A stretch of 64,000 nucleotides of DNA, taken from positions 2,852,001 through 2,916,000 of the forward strand of contig OZ253960.1 in NCBI GenBank assembly GCA_965267435.1, in the 5' to 3' direction. Positions 33,563 through 42,144 of the stretch are shown piece after piece. Each line of letters opens with the position of its first letter. The first letter of the stretch is position 1. Below the pieces are notes generated by a model, which made no database searches, was not told the origin of the DNA, and was given only the letters and a program-made list of their open reading frames with translations. The stretch is from JAWPMT01 sp965267435. GTDB taxonomy: Bacteria; Bacteroidota; Bacteroidia; Cytophagales; Cyclobacteriaceae. Position numbers and translations under genes: made by a program.

Positions 33563-35719
33563 ATGATCCAGTTCATAAAGAATCTTAAGATCGGAAGGAA
33601 AATCGTTGCTGGTTTCCTCTTTTTGATCGCTGCCATTGGTCTCAATGGTATTTATACCTACGTCATCCTCAACAACAGCACGGACATGTTGGTAAGGGTC
33701 GAGTCAGAAATCGAACCCTCACGCCAGGCACTCAACGAGCTGAAAGGACTGATCAAGGACTCAAAGACCTACTCGACGAATTGGGTGTACGTAAAGAGTT
33801 ATGAGGTGGACAAGCGTAAGCTCGAGAATATTCACAACGAGCTATACCCGAATTACAAAGCACGATTGGACTCTTTGGTGTTTTCTGAGGAAGACTCTGC
33901 CGAGGTAGCTGGAATTGTCAACGAGTTTGAGTCGATCATGTTGGACCATCAAACGATCATGACCACCCTCAACGCGCCTCTGGACTATGAAGATCCCGTC
34001 GCAGTATTCATTTGCGAGGACCTCATTGAAGGCTCCGTAGTGCCTACCACAGAACAGTTGGTACAGCGTCTTGACGTGATATTATCCACATATGATAGTC
34101 AGTCCGAAGAAATCACCGCCACCATGTTGTCATCCTTCGAAAGAATGAATGGCACGATCATCCTCCTAGGCTTTTTGGCAACATTCTGCGCGATAGTCAT
34201 CTCCACCCTGCTCACGCGGGGCATTACTCACCCTATCAGCCGATTGCAGGACATAATTTCTAATGTCGCTGAGGGCAAGATTGTTGACGAAACGGAAGTC
34301 AATAGCAAGGACGAAATTGGTATCATGAGCCATGGCATCAACCGCGTAATAGGCGCGTTCAAGCGATATGCGGTATTCGCCCAGGAAATAGGGCTAGGAA
34401 ATCTGGAGGCCAATTTTGAGGCGTCTGGGGATAAGGACGTTCTGGGACAGGCACTACTGTCTATGAGGGCCAATCTAACGGATGTGATTTCGGAAACCAA
34501 CGAAGTCGTGCGCAGCTCTGGTGAGAATGGTGACCTGAGCGCTCGTATTGATACCGAGAACAAAGAAGGTGCCTGGAAGTCACTTGCGGAGACCATCAAC
34601 AACCTGCTGGGTTCTATTGCTGAACCAGTCCTTTCTGTCAGCACCATTGTTGACCGCATGGCACAGGGCGACCTCACAGCGAGATTTACAGATGTCGCAC
34701 ACGGTGACATATTGAAATTGGTCTCCAACCTGAACAAGGCCTGCGAGAACCTCAATGTCTTCCTGCAGGATATCAGCGAAAACGCCGTCGTAGTCGACGA
34801 ATCATCGACGGAGATGCTTACAGGCAGCTCAGAAATGCATGCCAATACTTCGGAGATCGCTTCTTCCATCGGTGAGATGAGCCAGGGCGCTCGTAACCAG
34901 GTACAGAAAGTGGACGAAGCTTCTAATCTCGTAGAGGGCATTCTGAAATCATCTGTCGACATGGGCCATAAGGCTGAAACGATCAACAAAGCCGCGAGAA
35001 GCGGTGTGGACGGTAGTGAGCAGGGGCAGAGTATCGTCAACAAGGTGGTGAAGAACATGGAAGAGATCGAAGTATCTTCCGACCAGACCTACCAGTCCAT
35101 TCAGGTACTTACGCAGCGGTCTAAAGAAATCGTGCGGGTCCTTAACGTCATCACCGACATCGCGAATCAGACCAACCTACTGGCACTCAATGCGGCCATC
35201 GAAGCGGCGCAAGCCGGAGAGGCAGGGCGTGGCTTTGCGGTGGTAGCTGAAGAAATACGAAAACTAGCCGAGGACTCCAGAAAATCGGCCAAAGAAATTG
35301 AGACGCTTGTCGGCGACGTGCACAAGGATACGCAAAGCGCTTCCTCCGCAATCGATACGATGAAGTCCAGTGTAAAGAATGGCAGTGAAGCCTCCGTACA
35401 GGTAGTGTCAGTCTTCCAGGAGATCTCCGAAAGTACCAACGAGACCTTGCGACTCTCAGAGGACATCGTGGCAGCCACGAAGCAACAGAAGAGCGATATC
35501 GGCAAGGTGGTATCGATCACAGAATCCGTGGTAGTGATCGCCGAAGAAAGTGCTGTGGGTGCCGAGCAAATTGCCAGCTCAGCGACGGAATTGTCCTCGG
35601 GTATGCAGAATTATGTAAATAAATCGGAGCAATTGGCAGGTGTTGCATCCTCGCTTAAAGACGGTGTAGGCCGTTTTACCTTGACAGAACACGCTGGCAT
35701 GGAAATGGTAACAACCTAA
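33563..35719 (+). CDS. Methyl-accepting chemotaxis-type receptor with several HAMP-like segments
   Basis: This 718-residue inner-membrane receptor has helices at about 13-36 and 198-218 flanking a four-helix-bundle-like periplasmic sensor of about 160 residues. A HAMP domain follows (about 219-271), then further HAMP-like segments (for example the stretch with GDLSARIDTENKEGAWKSL and the one with MAQGDLTARF). The C-terminal signalling coiled coil carries the conserved hairpin TNLLALNAAIEAAQAGEAGR. There is no NWETF-type CheR-binding tail. No CheA, CheW, CheR or flagellar gene is nearby. It lies 34 bases before the YfiR-family gene, with which it forms a unit. Confidence 0.92.
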   Translation: MIQFIKNLKIGRKIVAGFLFLIAAIGLNGIYTYVILNNSTDMLVRVESEIEPSRQALNELKGLIKDSKTYSTNWVYVKSYEVDKRKLENIHNELYPNYKARLDSLVFSEEDSAEVAGIVNEFESIMLDHQTIMTTLNAPLDYEDPVAVFICEDLIEGSVVPTTEQLVQRLDVILSTYDSQSEEITATMLSSFERMNGTIILLGFLATFCAIVISTLLTRGITHPISRLQDIISNVAEGKIVDETEVNSKDEIGIMSHGINRVIGAFKRYAVFAQEIGLGNLEANFEASGDKDVLGQALLSMRANLTDVISETNEVVRSSGENGDLSARIDTENKEGAWKSLAETINNLLGSIAEPVLSVSTIVDRMAQGDLTARFTDVAHGDILKLVSNLNKACENLNVFLQDISENAVVVDESSTEMLTGSSEMHANTSEIASSIGEMSQGARNQVQKVDEASNLVEGILKSSVDMGHKAETINKAARSGVDGSEQGQSIVNKVVKNMEEIEVSSDQTYQSIQVLTQRSKEIVRVLNVITDIANQTNLLALNAAIEAAQAGEAGRGFAVVAEEIRKLAEDSRKSAKEIETLVGDVHKDTQSASSAIDTMKSSVKNGSEASVQVVSVFQEISESTNETLRLSEDIVAATKQQKSDIGKVVSITESVVVIAEESAVGAEQIASSATELSSGMQNYVNKSEQLAGVASSLKDGVGRFTLTEHAGMEMVTT

Positions 35720-35753
35720 GCGCTAAAGACAAGTAAGACATAAATAATCGACC

Positions 35754-36251
35754 ATGGATAAGAGATCAATTCTAGGCGTTTGCTTTCTCTTGACTGGACT
35801 TCTCCTGAGCTTCAGCAGCTCAGCGCAGGAGAGTAAGTTTAAGGCACTTTTTCTTTACAAATTCTCTGAATATATAGAGTGGCCAAGCGGAGAGAAGAGC
35901 ATCGTAGTAGGTGTAATCGGTAAATCCGATGTATACGACGAACTAGTAACATTTGCAGCGTCTCGTGACAACCTCAGTGTGATAAAGATCAATGGGGTAT
36001 CGGAGCTCAATAAATGCGATATCCTATTCGTTCCCACAGGACAAGAAAAGGTCATCGGCCAAATAGGTTCGGCTGCCAACGAGAACAGTGTCCTCATCGT
36101 TTCCGACAGCGACAAACAAGTGGGCAGCGGCTCGGACATTGGCTTCTACCTGGAGGCCAACAAGCTGCGATTTCTAATCAGCAAGGGCAGCATCGAATCC
36201 AAAAAAATGACACCTAGCACGAAGCTACTGGCGCTCGGCAAGGTGATATAA
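35754..36251 (+). CDS. YfiR family periplasmic protein (DUF4154)
   Basis: This 165-residue secreted protein has a signal peptide (ILGVCFLLTGLLLSFSSSAQ) and the YfiR/DUF4154 pattern: ESKFKALFLYKFSEYIEWPS, then VVGVIGKSDVYDEL, CDILFVPTGQEKVIGQI and a C-terminal RFLISKGSIESKKMTPSTKLL. In Pseudomonas aeruginosa, YfiR is a periplasmic repressor of the HAMP-containing diguanylate cyclase YfiN. Here the adjacent membrane partner is a methyl-accepting-type receptor, so a regulatory contact with its periplasmic domain is a reasonable inference. A strong terminator follows 50 bases after the stop. Confidence 0.9.
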   Translation: MDKRSILGVCFLLTGLLLSFSSSAQESKFKALFLYKFSEYIEWPSGEKSIVVGVIGKSDVYDELVTFAASRDNLSVIKINGVSELNKCDILFVPTGQEKVIGQIGSAANENSVLIVSDSDKQVGSGSDIGFYLEANKLRFLISKGSIESKKMTPSTKLLALGKVI

Positions 36252-36301
36252 ATCGCTCCCAAAAGTAACAGAAGGTACCTTCGGGTACAATCGACATAAC
36301 C

Positions 36302-36332
36302 AGGGTCCACTTACGTGGGCCCTTTCTTTTTT
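36302..36332 (+). terminator. Rho-independent terminator after the YfiR gene
   Basis: AGGGTCCAC (36302-36310) pairs with GTGGGCCCT (36315-36323) over 9 bp with one G-T pair and a four-base loop, followed by TTCTTTTTT. It closes the receptor-YfiR transcription unit. Confidence 0.85.
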
Positions 36333-36405
36333 ACAAGTAGGGATGGGACGTGCAGATTGGCAAGTGATTTGCTTTCCTTATAACTGGCCATAAAATTTAC
36401 AAATA

Positions 36406-36828
36406 ATGAGACAGCTAGTTTTTATCCTCTGTGTCGGATTATTGCTCGCCTGCAACGACCAAAAAGACGATCCCAAAATAGACTGCCCGGAATGTACTGG
36501 GGATATTCTCTGTACTGAAGAATTCCGCACTTTGACCTTTACTGTGACCTACAGCTCCGGTGCGCCGGTCACCCTGGATGATTTTGAAGTGACCATCGTC
36601 GAGACTGGAGAAGTTCTGGAGCATGGAGAGTGGCTGGGTCTGCTTGCGCCGGGGGGCTATATCATCGCACAGGACAGTGACTTTGACAAGGTAGACTGCG
36701 AGGGTACTGAGTTCCGATTTGAAGGCTATCTCAACGAGTCAAAAGTAGTTGACGAAATCTTCGTCATCGGGCGTGACTGCTGTCACATCTTGCTCGTAGA
36801 CGGGCCTGACAACATCCAGATTCCTTAA
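36406..36828 (+). CDS. Cysteine-rich lipoprotein, unknown
   Basis: This 140-residue protein has a lipoprotein leader ending LLLAC with Cys16 lipidated. The mature part holds further cysteines (IDCPECTGD, LCTEEF, KVDCEGTE, GRDCCHILL) that could form disulfides. The body looks like a single beta-sandwich, with TLTFTVTYSSGAPVTLDDFE and a DNIQIP end. I do not recognise the family. It has its own start after a terminator and lies 458 bases before the TonB-dependent receptor. A surface or periplasmic accessory role is possible but unproven. Confidence 0.72.
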   Translation: MRQLVFILCVGLLLACNDQKDDPKIDCPECTGDILCTEEFRTLTFTVTYSSGAPVTLDDFEVTIVETGEVLEHGEWLGLLAPGGYIIAQDSDFDKVDCEGTEFRFEGYLNESKVVDEIFVIGRDCCHILLVDGPDNIQIP

Positions 36829-37286
36829 GAAACTACTAAGGTGGCCGGTTCCGCCTCGAGGGACCGGTCATACCAATACCACCTACAGACTCCCTCTCTT
36901 TCCCACCCCCAAGAAGAAGGCACGGACAAGTCCCTTTTTGCCCCCACAATCTCATAACTACAACTGATCAATTAGTCTAGCATCGTTTAAAGTTAACCGC
37001 ACGAGGTTGGTCGTATGACCGGCTTAGGATTGAACTTAAGACTGTAGGTATTTAAGGGTCTCCTCTCAATAAGGGTGAATTCTCACAAACCGAAGTGGGC
37101 CAGAATTGTAGCTGCTGGGTAATCCTCAGTCACTCCATGAAAATCCGGATTCAGCTAGCTTTTGAGGCGAGACCCAGAATTAGGTCATATTTTCAAACAC
37201 GCTTAGAACAGTTATTTATCACTAAAGGGATCACTGCCAGCTAAGCGCAACACACTAACCGCTATAGAAAACCGAGTAATAGACAC
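36829..37286. other. Intergenic region upstream of the TonB-dependent receptor
   Basis: These 458 bases contain no accepted gene. CCGGTTCC (36845-36852) can pair with GGGACCGG (36860-36867) just after the lipoprotein stop, but no T-run follows, so it is at best a weak terminator. I looked for a c-di-GMP or cobalamin riboswitch because of the receptor context and saw no match. No clear TAnnTTTG box was found. Confidence 0.4.
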
Positions 37287-39689
37287 ATGCACACGAAGAA
37301 GAACATTATCGTTTGGGTATTGAGTTGTTGGATTGTTCCATTCGCCATGGGTCAGCAGGATGAGATCCTCGACCTGAGCCTTGAGGAGCTCATGGGTATG
37401 GAAGTGACTTCCGTCTCCAAAAAGGCACAACGTCTCCAGGACGTACCCTCCTCCATACAAGTAATCACCACCGAAGATATCGTACACTCTGGCGCAACGA
37501 ACCTGGTAGAATTGCTACGCGAGATGGTTCCCGGATACTGGGCTGCCACGATCGACTTCTACAAATACGAAGCTTTTCTGAGGAATTCGTATTACGCCTC
37601 GTTCCTGGTACTCCTGGATGGCACGCCGATGAACGATATGATCACCTCCAGCATGATCTGGGAAAACTTTGAACTGCCGCTGACCGCGATCGACCGCATC
37701 GAGGTAGTCCGCGGGTCGGGAGGTGTGATCTACGGTGCTAACTCAGCATCCGGTGTCATCAGCATCTTCACCAAGGCGGCCGAAGACCAGCCTCTTTTCA
37801 GCGTGACTACGGACATCGCGTACCCACTCCACAGTGGGACTAACCTGGCATTCAACAAGAAGCTCAATGAGAAGATCTCCCTGGGACTCTACGGCCGCTA
37901 CCGGTATTTCTCAGGATACGAGCAAATGCCATCGATCGAAAACGAAACGGCACTTGTACCAGCCTCCTCCTACGAAGGTGATACACTGATCACGAACAGA
38001 TTCACAGGAGATGATAAAACCGTGCACATGTACGCCGCAGGCCTCAATTTCCGCTGGGAGATCTCCGATAAGCTTAGGGTTTCTTCCAACATGCACTTCA
38101 ACGGATCCAACCAGCGCATCTACACACAGAACTATCCCCCAGAGCAGTCACGTCTTTACCTGACAGAAACAGGAGGCATCGCCGTAGAGGGAACCGATAT
38201 AATCCAGCTGGTAGACCACAACAAGCAACGCATTACTGGCAATGTTCGGGCGGACTATGAGATATCAGCGGACCACCAGCTATTCCTTCGTGTCTCTACC
38301 AACGCCGAGAATTATCATCAGATATTATTCGGAGGAGTCAACTACAACAACTCCATCTACGATTTTGAGATACAGGACAACCTCACACTCGGATTCAACA
38401 ACCTGTCATTCGGAGCCAACTATCGACTGCTGAACTATGACATCCCAGAGATTGCCTTCGAGGGATCGCTCAATTACATTGATCGACAGAATACGGAAAC
38501 GCTAACGGGCTTTTTCGTGCAGGACAACATTGAGTTGCTCGATGACAAACTCAATTTCTATCTGGGAGCGAAGGCTGAGAATTTCTCATTGATCAACGAT
38601 CAGTACTACTTCTCACCGATGGCCAAGATAACAGCGGCTCTCGGTGAAAAGCTGACATTATGGGGCGGCTATACCAAGTCTTACACCACTCCTGGTTACC
38701 AGCAAACGAACATTGCTGTCAATTTCCTCCGGGTCCCGAGTCCCGAAGGCTTCGCTGAGATCATCCCAGCTATCGCCACTCAGACGGTCATTGACCAGGC
38801 GGGCATCCCGGAAAGTGATATACCAGCCTTCCTGGCGACTCAGGCAGCTCAAGACGCCATCGCAGCGACAATTCCCGGTCTTACGACAATCATCGGGATC
38901 ACCTGGCCGGATTACTTCAATACGGGGATCACCAATGGCGACGATACCGAACCTACGTCTTTCGCCAACTTCGAGGTTGGTCTGCGCTGGCAAGTGACGG
39001 ACGCCGTCTATGTGGAATCCAATTTCTACCACACCATCGTCACGGACGATATCACGAATTCGCCCATTGTACTCGATACGATCCAATCACCGACCAATCC
39101 GCGGGAGCGGATGGAAACGGCCTATTATGGCAACTACATCGATGGAACAAACACCGGCATGGAGACCATCATTAAGTACCAGGTCACTGATGGCCTATTC
39201 CTGGAGCTTTCGCATGCACTGTTTACCAGTGAGCGCGAGTACAAAGCCAACGATGACTTCGATGTCACTCTCGACACTATTCAGAACTCACCGTTGACCA
39301 ATGAGCAGTACCCACGTGTACCGCAGAACATTTTCAGAGGACGGTTGAAGTATGCGGCACCTGCCGGCATTCACGTGTCGATATCAGCTTTATACGCTAC
39401 GGCGTTTTACAACAAGTTCGGAACGGTGGATCCCATCTATCAGTACGAGCACCAGCGCTGGTGGCCCCTGTTCGGAGATACCGGACGCGCATTCCAGGTG
39501 GGTCGAAATGACGACCGTACGATCCTCAACTTCAAGGTAGCCAAAACATTCTCCGACAACCTCTCAGTCTACGCGTTCGGCAATGATGTGCTTAGTAAGG
39601 CCTTCGTCGAATCCACGAGTGTGCTGAGCCTTGTCTATCCACGACAGACGGGTCGTATGATAGGCATGGGCATCACCTTCCAGTTGTAG
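37287..39689 (+). CDS. TonB-dependent outer-membrane receptor
   Basis: This 800-residue outer-membrane transporter has a signal peptide (IIVWVLSCWIVPFAMGQ), a plug domain (SKKAQRLQDVPSSIQVITTE to VVRGSGGVIYGANSASGVIS) and a 22-strand barrel ending in the aromatic RMIGMGITFQL. The segment before the plug, LDLSLEELMGMEVTSVSKK, is typical of receptors that accompany DUF4154/YfiR proteins rather than of SusC proteins; there is no SusD partner and no carboxypeptidase-like N-terminal domain. The substrate is unknown. It lies downstream of the receptor-YfiR unit in the same direction and ends at a terminator shared with the S41 gene. Confidence 0.93.
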   Translation: MHTKKNIIVWVLSCWIVPFAMGQQDEILDLSLEELMGMEVTSVSKKAQRLQDVPSSIQVITTEDIVHSGATNLVELLREMVPGYWAATIDFYKYEAFLRNSYYASFLVLLDGTPMNDMITSSMIWENFELPLTAIDRIEVVRGSGGVIYGANSASGVISIFTKAAEDQPLFSVTTDIAYPLHSGTNLAFNKKLNEKISLGLYGRYRYFSGYEQMPSIENETALVPASSYEGDTLITNRFTGDDKTVHMYAAGLNFRWEISDKLRVSSNMHFNGSNQRIYTQNYPPEQSRLYLTETGGIAVEGTDIIQLVDHNKQRITGNVRADYEISADHQLFLRVSTNAENYHQILFGGVNYNNSIYDFEIQDNLTLGFNNLSFGANYRLLNYDIPEIAFEGSLNYIDRQNTETLTGFFVQDNIELLDDKLNFYLGAKAENFSLINDQYYFSPMAKITAALGEKLTLWGGYTKSYTTPGYQQTNIAVNFLRVPSPEGFAEIIPAIATQTVIDQAGIPESDIPAFLATQAAQDAIAATIPGLTTIIGITWPDYFNTGITNGDDTEPTSFANFEVGLRWQVTDAVYVESNFYHTIVTDDITNSPIVLDTIQSPTNPRERMETAYYGNYIDGTNTGMETIIKYQVTDGLFLELSHALFTSEREYKANDDFDVTLDTIQNSPLTNEQYPRVPQNIFRGRLKYAAPAGIHVSISALYATAFYNKFGTVDPIYQYEHQRWWPLFGDTGRAFQVGRNDDRTILNFKVAKTFSDNLSVYAFGNDVLSKAFVESTSVLSLVYPRQTGRMIGMGITFQL

Positions 39690-39708
39690 AAAGACCTTGC
39701 TTGTTATG

Positions 39709-39737
39709 AAGGGGCTGGCTCAAGGGCTGGCCCTTTT
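39709..39737. terminator. Terminator between the TonB receptor and the S41 gene
   Basis: GGGCTGGC (39712-39719) pairs with GCTGGCCC (39726-39733) over 8 bp including two G-T pairs, with AAG before and TTTT after. The two convergent genes end within 50 bases on either side. Confidence 0.65.
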
Positions 39738-41107
39738 CATTTAGTAGCGATGAGTTGTAGGACATACTCCATCACAGCGTCTCGCTCCTCAACGAAGTGC
39801 CAGGTCGTAGGAAGCAATTCAACGTCAGGAATGACTCCTCTACCCATTGGATGCGTCGAGGCCAGCGCGGTCGTGTATTTCCACAATGGAATATGAATGG
39901 TGATCTCAGAATGAGGAAGAACGACACTTCGCCGATTACCGCTGGTATTGCCCCTGGCACCTCCACCTGTCTCCTCACCGAGTATAAGCTGACGGCCATT
40001 GGCTTTCAGCACAGACGCGACATCTGCGCAAGTGGAGAAACTGCCACCATCCACCAGGACGTATAGGTCACCATCGTAATGGTGTTTGGCTGGCTCCCAC
40101 CTTGACAGGCCTCTGTGATTGGTCACAAAACGCTCACCGCCCCGGTCCTCAATGCCACCATATCCGCTATACTCATCAGTCACGACAATCCGTTCGAAGT
40201 ACCCATAGGGCTTATCCAGAAGATAGGACACCAGTTCTGCGCCATAATTGTCACTGCCTCCACCATTGCCTCGCAAATCCAGAACTAACTGCTGAACACC
40301 TCTCCTACTCAAATCGCTAAATGCCTCACGCAGAAAACGGCTATAGTTTTGATCGGCCCCCTGGATGGCTCCAGAGGAAAAAGTGGCAATACGCAGTACG
40401 CTGTAACCCGGCTCATGCGTGATGTTCAATGGCTGAAGGTCATTCGAGACAGGCTGAAGTGAACTGAGCTGTTCCCAAGGTTTACCTTCCAGCACAACCC
40501 GTAATTCCTCACCACGGCGCCTCACGGTCAATTCGTAGGTTGTGGCATAGGGATCAACAAATAGCTGATAGTAAAGACGGAAGTATCTGGCCATGGATAG
40601 TTGTCTTCCCGAGCCCACAAAGCCATCGCCCGATTGAAACCTGATGATCTTGTCGACAATGTCTTCGATGTCATTGCCACTGACAGACAGTATCTGATCC
40701 CCTCTCTCCAGCGGTGAACCCTCCAACATCCCTGCAACAACAACGGTATCTCCAATCATGGTCACTGAGAGTGGCATAAAATTCCATTCCGAGAAGACCT
40801 CCTCTTCCAATGAGGCGGGAACCCCTGTGTGCGTGTGTCCACATCTGATTTCAGCAATAAGACCTCGAACGATTCGGTAGAACTCCAGATGGTCAATTGC
40901 ACCATCTTTGACCCTGTCGATGGCCACATCGTAAAGACTGTCCATCGCTCGGGCAGAGGTGTACCAGTTGAACCCGGGATGGTAGTCAACCAGCTCCTTT
41001 TTGAGGAACTCTAAGTCCCCAACCCAGGGATTTTCTTGCTCCTGCGCTTCGGAGCATCCCACAAACAGGAAAATGCCGAATAGCTGCCAATAGACTCGTC
41101 TGACCAT
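39737..41107 (-). CDS. S41-family peptidase lipoprotein
   Basis: This 456-residue serine protease is related to C-terminal processing and tricorn-type proteases. The leader ends IFLFVGC, giving a lipidated Cys18. A helical N-terminal domain (YHPGFNWYTSARAMDSLYD) is followed by a PDZ-like segment (GDTVVVAGMLEGSPLERGDQ) and the S41 core: LVLDLRGNGGGSDNYGAELV, then DGGSFSTCADVASVLKANG, whose serine after Phe aligns with the catalytic one, and LGEETGGGARGN. It probably acts in the periplasm or at the cell surface. It is preceded by the DUF1080 gene 61 bases away in the same direction. Confidence 0.9.
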   Translation of the reverse strand: MVRRVYWQLFGIFLFVGCSEAQEQENPWVGDLEFLKKELVDYHPGFNWYTSARAMDSLYDVAIDRVKDGAIDHLEFYRIVRGLIAEIRCGHTHTGVPASLEEEVFSEWNFMPLSVTMIGDTVVVAGMLEGSPLERGDQILSVSGNDIEDIVDKIIRFQSGDGFVGSGRQLSMARYFRLYYQLFVDPYATTYELTVRRRGEELRVVLEGKPWEQLSSLQPVSNDLQPLNITHEPGYSVLRIATFSSGAIQGADQNYSRFLREAFSDLSRRGVQQLVLDLRGNGGGSDNYGAELVSYLLDKPYGYFERIVVTDEYSGYGGIEDRGGERFVTNHRGLSRWEPAKHHYDGDLYVLVDGGSFSTCADVASVLKANGRQLILGEETGGGARGNTSGNRRSVVLPHSEITIHIPLWKYTTALASTHPMGRGVIPDVELLPTTWHFVEERDAVMEYVLQLIATK

Positions 41108-41168
41108 ATGCTTTATGCGAAGAATGGCCTATCAGCTGAAAGAAAATAGGAAATACGCCTGCCGGCTA

Positions 41169-42050
41169 TCAATAGATGCATCGGCTATTGTCAGCCTTTA
41201 CATAATAGGACTTGTAGTTCTTCGCCTCCTTGTCCATACAACCGCACAGGTCGAGCACCTCGATCTTTTTGAAGTCAATGGGGGCCGTCTCCGCCTGGAT
41301 ACTAATGAAGCCCTCTCCCAGCGCCTCACCCTCATTGTACTGCCCCTCCTTCAAACCTGATACTGCACCCCCTCCGACAGTGGCATCGGTATACTGCAGG
41401 ACAAGCTGACCCTCTATGAAATGCTGGAACAACGAATCCCCATAAACGAGCACTTCGGCTTCCACCCATTGATCACCGTGATAGGTCTCGGAAGAAGAAT
41501 TGATACAGTGGTCAGTGGTAAACACACCATCCAGAACCACGTTGGTCCCTGGTGTGCAGAGATTGCCTGTCGTTCGTGGATTGGTACCATCCCCACCCAG
41601 GAGCTGCATCTCCAGGCTGATCGGAAAGTCCTGATCGAAACCAATGTCCCTCGGATCCTGACAATGCAGCATGAGGCCATTATTGCGCACGGCCCACCCA
41701 GGCCCATCGGTCATCTGTTCCCCAACGAAACGATAAGTGGCTCGCAATCGGTAGTGCGAAAACTTCTGGTCATAGTAGAGGTGACCAAAATCGCCCTTGA
41801 AGGTATCTTCCGGGGCATACCTCACGCTTAAGAGGCTGTCCTCGACAAGCCACCGATCCTTGTAATTGACGCCCATTTCATACCCCCGCACTTTAGGGAT
41901 CCAATTGTCCATATTGGAGCCGTCAAAAAGGACCATCCATTCTTCGGCATCGGGATCGTTTTCACTGGCCTTTTGTGAAGGTTGACAGGCGAATACGAAA
42001 GGTACGAGAAGCAATAGAAATAGGTTATAATTGGTGATTTGCTTGATCAT
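41169..42050 (-). CDS. DUF1080 (3-keto-disaccharide hydrolase-like) lipoprotein
   Basis: This 293-residue protein begins at ATG 42050 with a lipoprotein leader (NLFLLLLVPFVFAC). A longer frame to 42275 was rejected because it overlaps the divergent sulfatase. The DUF1080 concanavalin-like fold is seen in EEWMVLFDGSNMDNWIPKVR, FGHLYYDQKFSHYRLRATY, GWAVRNNGLMLHCQDP and SISLEMQLLGGDG-like strands. Members include hydrolases of 3-keto-glycosides and sugar-binding proteins. The gene is divergent from a sulfatase that is followed by a second DUF1080 gene, pointing to carbohydrate breakdown. The exact substrate is unknown. Confidence 0.87.
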   Translation of the reverse strand: MIKQITNYNLFLLLLVPFVFACQPSQKASENDPDAEEWMVLFDGSNMDNWIPKVRGYEMGVNYKDRWLVEDSLLSVRYAPEDTFKGDFGHLYYDQKFSHYRLRATYRFVGEQMTDGPGWAVRNNGLMLHCQDPRDIGFDQDFPISLEMQLLGGDGTNPRTTGNLCTPGTNVVLDGVFTTDHCINSSSETYHGDQWVEAEVLVYGDSLFQHFIEGQLVLQYTDATVGGGAVSGLKEGQYNEGEALGEGFISIQAETAPIDFKKIEVLDLCGCMDKEAKNYKSYYVKADNSRCIY

Positions 42051-42144
42051 GAGAACTGGATTTGTGGCGGAATTTAATCCAAAATTTTCGGAGGAGTACA
42101 AACGAAGCAAGTAGCCTATCTTTATCAAAAGACCTACCACAACC

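Noticed and set aside
36829..37286. Possible c-di-GMP or cobalamin riboswitch before the TonB receptor
   Set aside because: No conserved core of either class could be found by eye; only a weak 8-bp hairpin without a T-run is present.
37287..39689. TonB receptor as a SusC of a polysaccharide utilisation locus
   Set aside because: There is no SusD gene and no N-terminal carboxypeptidase-like domain; the neighbours are signalling genes.
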